64,000 nt of DNA. Origin: Haematococcus lacustris. Taxonomy: Eukaryota; Chlorophyta; Chlorophyceae; Chlamydomonadales; Haematococcaceae. The notes under the pieces were generated by a model, which was not told the DNA's origin, ran no database searches, and saw only the letters and a list, made by a program, of their open reading frames with translations. Both the position numbers and the translations under genes were made by a program. Positions 40,623 through 50,191 of this stretch are shown piece after piece (the stretch's first letter is position 1; each line of letters opens with the position of its first letter). The DNA lies in contig JASKMD010000002.1 in the NCBI GenBank assembly GCA_030144725.1, positions 1,571,611 through 1,635,610 of the forward strand. Direction: 5' to 3'.

Positions 40623-43354
40623 ATGCTCGACGGCTGCAAGCCGGCACTTATGCCTCAGCCGACCATGCATCCTGACCGCACGAACGCTACTGTTACAACT
40701 GGAATCCAAATAGGGAACGGGGGGGCAGGCAGGCTGCCCTTGGAGAAGAGGGTGCGCTTTGCACTGTTCGTCAACCGCAGCCTAGAGGGCTGGCAGACTC
40801 CCCATGACACCTGCCCGCGCCCCTTCACCATGCTCCCAATGGTGGGGGTGCGGGCCCGCCACTTCGTCATTGATGACAGGGTGTTGCATGGGCTGCTGAC
40901 TGGCCTAGGCATGACCGACCTGACACAGCGGCAGTTTCTTGCAGACAGCCCGTCACATTGGCAGAAATTTATCCAGTACAGTCAGCTGCAGAATAGCGGT
41001 TGGGAGTTTGCGCGTAGGGTAGAGACAGACGGGGTCAGCATCTCAGTGCACTTTGTCCGCAGCCAGGCAGTCACCCAGCCTGTGGAGCTGCCCTTCATAG
41101 GGCGTAAACTCACAGTAACCAGCGACTACGACCCAGCCACCCACATAGCAGTTGGGGTGGACCCAGGTGTCACCCAGGCCATCAAGGCAGGGCATGCAAA
41201 GCGGGACCCAGTCACAGGTCAGGTGCTTAGGCAGTGGGAGTGGGAGCTCAGCAAGGGGCAGCTCAAGCATGACAGCGGGCTTACCAAAGCCAAGCAGGAC
41301 ACAGCCCGCTGGTCAATTGCCATCCAGCCACAGCTGCAGCAGCTAACAGCTGCCACCCCAGCTGGCACCTCCATGCCCACGTCCTGGCCCTTAAGGCCAC
41401 CTGGGACGCACTATGGGAGGAGTACCTCAAGCCACGCTGGCGCAGGCAGCGGTTGGCGCTGCATCATGCCCAGGAGCGCATCATTGAGGGCTTCTGCAAA
41501 AAGGTATGACCCTGCCCTGCCCTGCCCTGCCCCGCCCCGCCCCGCCCCGCCCCGCCCCGCCCCGCCCCGCCCCGCCCCGCCCCGCCCCGCCCCGCCCCGC
41601 CCCGCCCCGCCCCGCCCCGCCCCGCCCCGCCCCGCCCCGCCCCGCCCCGCCCCGCCCCGCCCCGCCCCGCCCCGCCCCGCCCCGCCCCGCCCCGCCCCGC
41701 CCCGCCCCGCCCCGCCCCGCCCCGCCCCGCCCCGCCCCGCCCCGCCCCGCCCCGCCCCGCCCCGCCCCGCCCCGCCCCGCCCCGCCCCGCCCCGCCCCGC
41801 CCCGCCCCGCCCCGCCCCGCCCCGCCCCGCCCCGCCCCGCCCCGCCCCGCCCCGCCCCGCCCCGCCCCGCCCCGCCCCGCCCCGCCCCGCCCCGCCCCGC
41901 CCCGCCCCGCCCCGCCCCGCCCCGCCCCGCCCCGCCCCGCCCCGCCCCGCCCCGCCCCGCCCCGCCCCGCCCCGCCCCGCCCCGCCCCGCCCCGCCCCGC
42001 CCCGCCCCGCCCCGCCCCGCCCCGCCCCGCCCCGCCCCGCCCCGCCCCGCCCCGCCCCGCCCCGCCCCGCCCCGCCCCGCCCCGCCCCGCCCCGCCCCGC
42101 CCCGCCCCGCCCCGCCCCGCCCCGCCCCGCCCCGCCCCGCCCCGCCCCGCCCCGCCCCGCCCCGCCCCGCCCCGCCCCGCCCCGCCCCGCCCCGCCCCGC
42201 CCCGCCCCGCCCCGCCCCGCCCCGCCCCGCCCCGCCCCGCCCCGCCCCGCCCCGCCCCGCCCCGCCCCGCCCCGCCCCGCCCCGCCCCGCCCCGCCCCGC
42301 CCCGCCCCGCCCCGCCCCGCCCCGCCCCGCCCCGCCCCGCCCCGCCCCGCCCCGCCCCGCCCCGCCCCGCCCCGCCCCGCCCCGCCCCGCCCCGCCCCGC
42401 CCCGCCCCGCCCCGCCCCGCCCCGCCCCGCCCCGCCCCGCCCCGCCCCGCCCCGCCCCGCCCCGCCCCGCCCCGCCCCGCCCCGCCCCGCCCCGCCCCGC
42501 CCCGCCCCGCCCCGACCCGCCCCGACCCGACCCGACCTGACCTCCAGGTGGTGAATGGGATGAAGTGGGTGTCACGCCAATACTACCACCAGGAGAGGGG
42601 AGTGGCTGTGTTTCTGGGTGCGGGCAACTTCAGCCAGGGTGGGTGGAAGGCGGGGGCGGTGCGGGCGTGGTTTCGCAAGGTGGTGGAGCAGCCCAGCAGG
42701 CCCAGCACGGATCCCAGGCCTGACAGGCTGGTGATTGTGGATGAATTCCGCACCAGCCGTGTCAGCTCCTCAGTGCATGCCCGACAGCCTTCCGAGCTGC
42801 ACCTGCCACCTAACCAGCCCAGGCCAGCAGACTGGGTACCCCCAGCAGGCCAGGTCAACCCGCGGCTGGTGCGCCCAGCCTGGAGCCTGCGGCATGCAAA
42901 GTATGTGCGGGGCCTGTCGTGGTGCCATCAGGTGCCGCCCCACCTTCCGCCCCCTGCCCCTGCCCAGGCCCCCCCCCCTCCCCCAGCCCAGGGACCCACC
43001 CCCACCCCAGCCCAGTCCCCCCCCGCCCAGGCCCCACCCCCACCTCCCCCAGCCCAGGCCCAGCCCCTCCCTGCAGCACCCGGCCCAGCCCCACCACCCC
43101 AGGCCCCCCCAGGGGGCAGGTGGCTGGACCGGGACACCAACGGGTGCCTGAACTTGCAACGCATTGGGGAGAGCAGGCAGCGCCCCATAGAGCTGTGCCG
43201 ATGGGATGACCTGGAGGCCCTGCCCCCCGTTGGCAAGGAGTACCAGCAAGGCTACAAGCTGGTCAATGACCGGCTGCCCAAGGGCAGGCAGTGGTTGCAC
43301 CGGGCTGCAGAGTACCGGCGGGGCATTGATGGTCGGGCCCGCAACAATGCATAG
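40623..43354 (+). pseudogene. Fanzor-like RNA-guided nuclease (eukaryotic TnpB homologue), copy 1, frameshifted
   Basis: Exon 1 (40623-41503) carries the block before the nuclease (ETDGVSISVHF) and RuvC-I (IAVGVDPGVT, Asp codon 41160-41162). A frame change at about 41345-41372 is needed to reach the continuation (ATWDALWEEYLKPRWRRQR, AQERIIEGFCKK), which ends at a GTATG donor. The intron 41504-42547 is almost wholly (CCCGC)n. Exon 2 (42548-43354) joins in phase 0 and carries VFLGAGNFSQGG, RuvC-II (VIVDEFRTSR, Glu codon 42743-42745), VRGLSWC, a Pro-rich linker and RuvC-III (GRWLDRDTNGCLN, Asp codon about 43133). Fanzors cut DNA guided by an omega RNA and usually travel in transposons. The frameshift may be real or an error; the first zinc-ribbon cysteines are missing. 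Confidence 0.8.
41512..42535. repeat. (CCCGC)n array filling the Fanzor intron
   Basis: About 200 copies of CCCGC, starting with a few CCTGC units and ending with CCCGA variants just before the acceptor CTGACCTCCAG. It lies between a GTATG donor at 41504 and the exon at 42548, so it is intronic. Continuous Pro/Ala/Arg ORFs through it are artefacts. Confidence 0.97.
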
Positions 43355-44467
43355 GCCCTAGTAGTTTCACACAGGCTGTCAGCCTTACAAAGCATAATGC
43401 TGTTAGTTTTGATGGGGAGCCCAGTGGTCTGTTGGGAAAGTGCCACCAGAGTGGGGTTTGCAGTCATCAAGGGTGCGACCGAGGATGCTTCAACATGTTT
43501 GTAGTAGCTGAGTGAGATTACCCGCAGCCCAACATGTTGTTCCGTGTTGGATAAGTTTTGTTGAGCTGGGCGGTGGGAAGGTAACAGTGGCTGAGTGCCT
43601 CCTGGCTCACTCCCCTGCTTCCAGCTGGGTCACCTGCCGCAAAGCAAGCCACCGATGCAAACCACTGTTCCCAAATCTCTTAGCAAGTAGCCACCTCTCT
43701 CCAGCACCTGATGTCTCGCTGTCCCGTGCATGCACGCACAGCCCACGTCAGGCAGCGTGCACTCCCCACCGCAGCCACAGCTCAGCACCTAATGACCCAG
43801 CCAGGATGCAGCCGCTGAGCCAGGCAGCCTGCTGCGCCAGCACCCCTGTCCAGCCGACCTACCCGGGGTCGACCCACCCACAACTCCATGTGCGCATGAA
43901 GCAGTGGGTCAGGTGCGAGGACGGGCACTGGGTGCTACAGACACCAGCAGGCTGCTGACTGCAGTACAGCCTGCATGCTTAGGCAGGCAGCTCTGCGCGC
44001 ACACATGCTTCCTGGCTCTGAGCAGACACCAGGCACCACATCTGCACAACATCAAGGGGAGTGAGCAGGCGGCTCTGAACGCACAGCAGGCACCACAGGT
44101 GGCGGCACGTGACACCACATCTGCACCACATCAGGCCAAGGGGAGTAGGCGCCTGGGGCATTCAGCACTAATACTTCGCCTCCGTGTCAGCAGTGACTAT
44201 GGAGCAGGGCGCCATGATGCACCCCTAGCCATCGCCTCTATTTCAGTAACCAGGTCCTCGGTCTTCGGTCCTCGGTCCTCTATTTAGGTAACCAGCACAG
44301 CAGACTGTGTACAGTGCGTAGTCCAGTGCCTGGTTATGGCCACCGGCTGTGTGGGACAGGACACTGAGCTGGATACCGCTGACTAGGTGAGTACGCTTCC
44401 TTGACAGGGACCACTTCAGAATGGCACTGAGAATGTCAGCCTCATGCTTGTCGGGCATGTCGGCCTC
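43355..44467. other. 3' flank of the Fanzor gene, non-coding
   Basis: No supported ORF. The stretch is repeated almost identically at 52426-53538. If a guide (omega) RNA is encoded with this Fanzor, the region just after the stop is a candidate, but no structure could be assigned by eye. Confidence 0.4.
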
Positions 44468-45002
44468 ACCAGCAGTCAGGTTAGACAAGCAAGCCAAAAA
44501 ATGCCCATTTTTCGGACGGACCTAACTAACTCTATACACCGCCTCACGATGTAAGATTTGCACGCCTTGCCGCAGCGCCGTACAACTTAGCATCGGCTGA
44601 GAGGAACAGGCCTACGGTGATCGGCTGGTCCGCGACCCCGTCCAATGTTCGATGGCTCCGACTAGCACGCAATGTCAGAAGCACTCCATCTCTCTGGTTA
44701 TGCGCCCTGGAGTAGGTGTGCTGTCGCGGCGATGTCCGGGTGCCTCCTGGGTGTCGAGCTCTGTGAGCTGCATGCTGCTTGCTAGGGGCTTGTCTCATGG
44801 CCGGGTTGAGGGGGTACGCCACGAGGCTTTGGACCTGAAACTTCTTCAGCAGCTAGCTGTACCACATACTCACACCCTGGCGCTGGCTCGACCTCATCAT
44901 GCATCAGCTCGGTAAATGGCGAGTGGTGGTGAGGGACGCACTGCCAAAAGATCTAACTGTATGCCAAACGTGACAAAAGCCTTGTAATCAACACCAGGGG
45001 GA

Positions 45003-45100
45003 CCGAATTGGATACATCCATTGTTCTATCTGTGATTGAAAGCGCAATGACATGTCTGCTGGCACTGAGATCGGAAAAACATGGTAAACACGAAAAGGCG
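45003..45100. repeat. Diverged dispersed repeat (related to 16488-16595)
   Basis: Inside the hAT-like element; shares TTGGATACATCCA and GAAAAGGCG with the copy near 16.5 kb. Confidence 0.45.
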
Positions 45101-45342
45101 CCTTAGACTCGGCCATGCCAGCGACTTGTTGCCCGAAATGATGGCCTCTCCGCCAGCCCGCTATAGATAGAACGAAAGCACTGGCCCTTCGCCTGCCTTC
45201 GGAGCCGTCGACGGACGTTTCGGACAATTATAGCCGCACTTAGATGGTCTGTAACCATGACCAGGCGTTCGAAGCGAAGCCTCGCTGGGTCCTCTGGAAG
45301 GGCCAAGCGTTTAGCCATCGCTAACATCGCCCAGGCAAGGCG

Positions 45343-46576
45343 GCCCAGCCCAGCCCAGCCCAGCCCAGCCCAGCCCAGCCCAGCCCAGCCCAGCCCAGCC
45401 CAGCCCAGCCCAGCCCAGCCCAGCCCAGCCCAGCCCAGCCCAGCCCAGCCCAGCCCAGCCCAGCCCAGCCCAGCCCAGCCCAGCCCAGCCCAGCCCAGCC
45501 CAGCCCAGCCCAGCCCAGCCCAGCCCAGCCCAGCCCAGCCCAGCCCAGCCCAGCCCAGCCCAGCCCAGCCCAGCCCAGCCCAGCCCAGCCCAGCCCAGCC
45601 CAGCCCAGCCCAGCCCAGCCCAGCCCAGCCCAGCCCAGCCCAGCCCAGCCCAGCCCAGCCCAGCCCAGCCCAGCCCAGCCCAGCCCAGCCCAGCCCAGCC
45701 CAGCCCAGCCCAGCCCAGCCCAGCCCAGCCCAGCCCAGCCCAGCCCAGCCCAGCCCAGCCCAGCCCAGCCCAGCCCAGCCCAGCCCAGCCCAGCCCAGCC
45801 CAGCCCAGCCCAGCCCAGCCCAGCCCAGCCCAGCCCAGCCCAGCCCAGCCCAGCCCAGCCCAGCCCAGCCCAGCCCAGCCCAGCCCAGCCCAGCCCAGCC
45901 CAGCCCAGCCCAGCCCAGCCCAGCCCAGCCCAGCCCAGCCCAGCCCAGCCCAGCCCAGCCCAGCCCAGCCCAGCCCAGCCCAGCCCAGCCCAGCCCAGCC
46001 CAGCCCAGCCCAGCCCAGCCCAGCCCAGCCCAGCCCAGCCCAGCCCAGCCCAGCCCAGCCCAGCCCAGCCCAGCCCAGCCCAGCCCAGCCCAGCCCAGCC
46101 CAGCCCAGCCCAGCCCAGCCCAGCCCAGCCCAGCCCAGCCCAGCCCAGCCCAGCCCAGCCCAGCCCAGCCCAGCCCAGCCCAGCCCAGCCCAGCCCAGCC
46201 CAGCCCAGCCCAGCCCAGCCCAGCCCAGCCCAGCCCAGCCCAGCCCAGCCCAGCCCAGCCCAGCCCAGCCCAGCCCAGCCCAGCCCAGCCCAGCCCAGCC
46301 CAGCCCAGCCCAGCCCAGCCCAGCCCAGCCCAGCCCAGCCCAGCCCAGCCCAGCCCAGCCCAGCCCAGCCCAGCCCAGCCCAGCCCAGCCCAGCCCAGCC
46401 CAGCCCAGCCCAGCCCAGCCCAGCCCAGCCCAGCCCAGCCCAGCCCAGCCCAGCCCAGCCCAGCCCAGCCCAGCCCAGCCCAGCCCAGCCCAGCCCAGCC
46501 CAGCCCAGCCCAGCCCAGCCCAGCCCAGCCCAGCCCAGCCCAGCCCAGCCCAGCCCAGCCCAGCCCAGCCCAGCCC
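45343..46576. repeat. (CCCAG)n / (GGGCT)n array, about 246 copies
   Basis: An uninterrupted pentamer array inside the hAT-like element; its complement is the same GGGCT unit as the array at 13787-14130. G-quadruplex potential lies on the minus strand. ORFs in all directions through it are artefacts. Confidence 0.98.
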
Positions 46577-46911
46577 AACTGTAACTGTAACAGTAACTGT
46601 ATGCCAAACGTGACACAGCTTTGCGGGAGTTAGGGAGCCGAGCTACCCAGTACAACCGACTGAACGGACCTGGCTAGCGAGAGAGACGGGCCCCGGCCTC
46701 AGACTTTATACGTATGTATGTAGCTCCCTATAGCGACCTTATTGCGTGGACACAAATTTAGGCCAAACACCCTGCTGGCCTGCGCTTCAACGCCGCTCAC
46801 TATTTTAGCACGTTGAACCTGACGGTGCAATCGCGGTAGCAAATGGTGGCCTGGATGTGGAGAACAGCATGGTACCCAATTTTCCCCTTGCTTGTCTAGC
46901 CTGACCAGCAG

Positions 46912-47608
46912 CAGCAGCAGCATAGCTGCGTCACACCCACATGTGGTGCTACTCTAAGTGCAAGCAATGTAAGCTGAACACCTGCTGCCTCACTGCCATT
47001 GTCTGCACTCATGTGTGATGCATATAGTGCTCTTAAGTCTTGAAAAAGTGTGTGGCATGGGAGTGGGCTTGCTGATCTCAGGTATTGTACTGGCACTGGC
47101 TATACCCTCACCCGGGTAGCCAGTGCTGCTGGCCCTCACCACCCCAGTGACCCCTCCTAACCCCAGCTAACCTTGGCACTTCAGCCTCTTTACGCATCAT
47201 GGGGCCACTGGAACCATGGATGCTTTCAGTGGCATCGCTTGAATGACAAGGTGAACGGGCCAGGACCAGAAAAAATTCAACTGACCACAAGCAATGCAGC
47301 CATAGCCTGCACGGATTCTGCCTACTAGTGAAGATGCCTTGTTCACCCTAATCAGCACCTTGGCCCTCAACCTTGAGCCTTCATTGCAGTCGAACACACT
47401 AATTGTGGACCACTACAAAACAGTGTTTTTTCTGTGTGGAGTTCCCATCGTATGGCATGCTCATGGCCTACACATGGCATACACATGGTCATGGTCGCCT
47501 ACCACCTACATCATTGCCTGACCCTTGTGACAGGGCTATGCGTAGAGTTGGCATGACAAAACATGCACTAATTGAAAGCTGATGACAGCTCAAGAGGGGG
47601 AGCACACA
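46912..47608. other. Intergenic within duplication unit 1
   Basis: No supported gene; the same sequence is present at about 53547-54243 in unit 2. Short ORFs on both strands have no recognisable features. Confidence 0.45.
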
Positions 47609-48515
47609 CTACTGTGACTCAGCAGGCTGCTGCTCCTGGGCCTTGGGTGCCTTGTCTCGCAGCCGCTTGTAGCCCAGGCCAGGGTACTCCTTGCCCTTGG
47701 CTGGCAGAGCTCCCTGGTCTGGCCACCAGCACAGCTCCAGTGGACGCCACCTGCTCTCCCCAATGCGCTGCATGTTCAATGCTGCATTACAGTCCTGGTC
47801 TACCCACCAGCCAGGCTTTGGCTCTGGCAGCCTTGCATCGATGCATTGCAGTCCCTGTCCAGCCACCTGCCTGGCTGTGGTGCTGGCTTGGCCTTGGCAG
47901 CCTTGCCCTTGGCCTTGCCTTTACCCTGGGTGGGCTGGCTGGGCTCAGCTGGCTGCCCAGCCTTGGTGCGCTTGCTGCGCTTGGCTGGCAGGGGGTTGCT
48001 GGGCCCAGGCTCAGAGGCTGCAGGCTGTGTGGCTTGCTGGCTGCTGCGTGGGGCCTGTGGGGGCTTGCGGGGGGCCACCACAGGGCACCACATCATGCCC
48101 CGCACCGGCTGGTCACGCTGCTGGCTCCAGGCTGGGCGCACAAGGCGCTCTTCCACCTGCCCTGCTGGGGCTTCCAGCCTGCACGCCTGGTGGGCTGCTC
48201 ATGGTCCAGCTCCTCCTCACATGGCTGCTGGCCATTCACTGCTGAGCTGACCCGGATGGTGCGGTGCTCATCCACTAGCACCACCCTGCCACGTGGGCAG
48301 GGTGTGTAGGCTTTCAATAGGATGCGGCTCTTGCTCCGCGGCACTGGGCCGCTTCCCTGGAGGCATTGCGCCACTAGGCTCATATCTGCTAACACCTGCT
48401 GATACCTACTTATACCCAGGACGCGATGCCACTCACTCTCGCACCTCCAAAGGGCACTGCCAAAGGGCACCCCAAAGGGCACTCCAAAGGGCACCAGTGC
48501 TCCCAGCCTGCTCAT
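47609..48515 (-). pseudogene. Fanzor-like C-terminal fragment, minus strand, unit 1
   Basis: Read on the minus strand the order is RuvC-II (VVLVDEHRTIRVSS), QPCEEELD, LVRPAWSQQRDQPVRGMMWC, a Lys-rich linker (KGKAKGKAAKAK), RuvC-III (GRWLDRDCNA), then a second RuvC-III-like segment (WWVDQDCNAALNMQRIGE) and the C-terminus (RWRPLELCWW) with a stop at 47609-47611. At least two frame changes are needed (near 48185 and between the two RuvC-III segments). RuvC-I and the N-terminal half are absent. It matches exon 2 of the plus-strand Fanzor in order but differs in linker and many residues, so it is a distinct relative, not a copy of it. It is a dead fragment. Confidence 0.75.
48425..48495. repeat. 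Short tandem repeat CCAAAGGGCAC, about 4 copies
   Basis: Four near-identical 10-11-bp units just beyond the Fanzor fragment, also present in unit 2 at about 55078-55130. Confidence 0.8.
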
Positions 48516-50191
48516 TCAGCATGGCACAACATGTTCGGATCACCCTAATCAGCATTAGTAGTACATGGCACGTGCTAAACATGGTGTTGCTGCAGACTCC
48601 ATCTTATACACCAGTACAACACACCCGCAGCTTCCTTTATCTTCTCCTCATCCTTCACCAGCCTCCTCATGATTTTGCCAGGTGGATGACAAAAGACTTG
48701 ATCTGAGCACGCCCAGCTGAGGCGAACCCAGCTGACTGGAGGCAATGCCAGGTCAGGCTTCACTGCACATGCAGCCCATAAGGAGGAGCAAGTGGTGCCC
48801 ACTAAAGCTAGCTCTGCCTATCAGCAAGAAATACTCAGGCCTGGGTCATCAGCTGCTGCGATGTCACCAGCCTTGATCGTCAAGGGGTTACAACAGCAGC
48901 CAGTGGACGTGGGAGCTATGCTATGCAGCCAGCTTTCTACAGTGGGCAGGGAATTTCAGCTTTAGACATTTGTTTTTCATCACAGTTTTTTGCTGGATGT
49001 TGAAGCACAGCCAGGCCTGGAGAGCATTGTAGAGGTTTGCAGTGAGTCGGACATATATCTCTGTTCATGATGCAGTTGCACTGCTGTACTCAGTTTATGG
49101 TTCACAGGGCTAGGTGTATTTGCTTTCCCTTGCAGTAGTCTTCTCATTTTGTCGCGTTGTTGATCATGTTGTAAGCCCTTGTCGCAGCGATTGCTCAAAT
49201 AACAGGGCTGCTATTGAAGACAGGGATGAAGATATGTAGAGCCCCTGCTAGGTACAGCACTAGTCTCCCATAACTAGTATCGTTTGCATGATACAGTACG
49301 TGTTTAGATAACAATAGCTACTGTTTTGAGAACAGTGAAAAGGGCTGTAGAAGCTGGTTCAACGCCCACTATCTAAAGTGGAAGCGGGGTGATATAGGGT
49401 CCTCATCGTGTCGACCTTACATACACAGCCTGGTATGTATACTCGCATTCCTTGCCACTGTATAATCACAGTATGCCAATGGCGATCGACATGCCATCTC
49501 CCTGCACACCTTCAATGCACAAGACAGAAGTGCACATGCTGCATGAAGCAATTTGCGTGATACGACTGGGTTGACAGCCTTAGCAGTGTAGAACCATCAG
49601 TGTCTTCCTATCTATGTAAGCCTCGGTAAAAGATCGAGGATGTGCCCGGCCATGGTCTACTTGAAGACATGCTGACTGCCAACTCTCTATCTGGCTTTCG
49701 TCACCTCACATGCAGTTCTGATAGGTCCCTGCGCTGCCCTAATGACAGCCTAGTGAAGCAGCGGCAGTGCAGACTATGCCACCCTCATCATTGGCACCCT
49801 CCCATAGCCCCACGGTCACCTGAGCCGGCAGCCGCGGTGGTGGACGCCTCGCGTCGCGCCCATACCTCGACGCTGAGCTGGAAGGCGCCAACCCTATTGA
49901 CGTGCACTCGTGCTCAGGGTGTTGATATACTTCCGTCCGTCACTGCCGCGGCACCCGGCGACACCTACACACTTTCCGAAATGACCCAGCTGCAGGGGAG
50001 GAGGTCCTTGATGGAGAAAGGGTTGTGGCCAGCTTCATGATTACTAGGCCGAGGCGGCCAGCTGTCCCGCAGTTGCCAGCATCACCTTTTGAGGGTGAGG
50101 AGCGAGTAGACCACGCGCTGCCAGCAGCTATTGAACACAACCCCGCTGAGGTACTGTGCCATCGTCCGCAACCTCATCAAGTCTTCTTCAG
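48516..50191. other. Region upstream of secreted-protein gene A, with a 3'-UTR-like relic
   Basis: The stretch 48958-49400 closely resembles 58481-58922, which directly follows the stop of gene copy B, and includes a TGTAA at about 49170. It is therefore probably the 3' flank of a lost copy of that gene. An ORF at 49642-50040 (VTAAAPGDTYTLSEMTQLQG) is kept in the duplicate but has no recognised domain. The block at 50085-50190 recurs before all three gene copies and may be their common 5' region. Confidence 0.5.

Larger units (their letters stand above)
44954..46615. repeat. 22-bp direct repeats flanking the (CCCAG)n region
   Basis: The same 22 bases, containing TGTATGCCAAACGTGACA, occur at 44954-44975 and 46594-46615 on the two sides of the array. 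They may mark a nested insertion or a duplication formed when the array expanded. Confidence 0.75.
44477..46903. mobile_element. Non-autonomous hAT-like DNA transposon, 2,427 bp
   Basis: Ends are CAGGTTAGACAAGCAAG and the inverted CAGGCTAGACAAGCAAG, 17-bp terminal inverted repeats with one mismatch. They are flanked by the 8-bp direct repeat ACCAGCAG at 44468-44475 and 46904-46911 (one extra T before the left terminus). Unit 2 has a single ACCAGCAG at the matching place (53539-53546), the exact empty site. CAGG termini and 8-bp duplications are hallmarks of the hAT superfamily. No transposase ORF is present. About half the length is a (CCCAG)n array. Confidence 0.9.

Noticed and set aside
41506..42540. 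Pro/Ala/Arg ORFs of over 300 codons through the (CCCGC)n array
   Set aside because: A pure pentamer without stops is open in several frames on both strands, and splice sites place it in an intron.
45103..46655. ORFs of 440-490 codons through the (CCCAG)n array
   Set aside because: Same reason: repeat-driven open frames inside a transposon, no non-repetitive protein sequence.
44468..46911. Deletion in unit 2 by microhomology ACCAGCAG
   Set aside because: Matching 17-bp inverted termini just inside the 8-bp repeats make a transposon insertion in unit 1 the better explanation.
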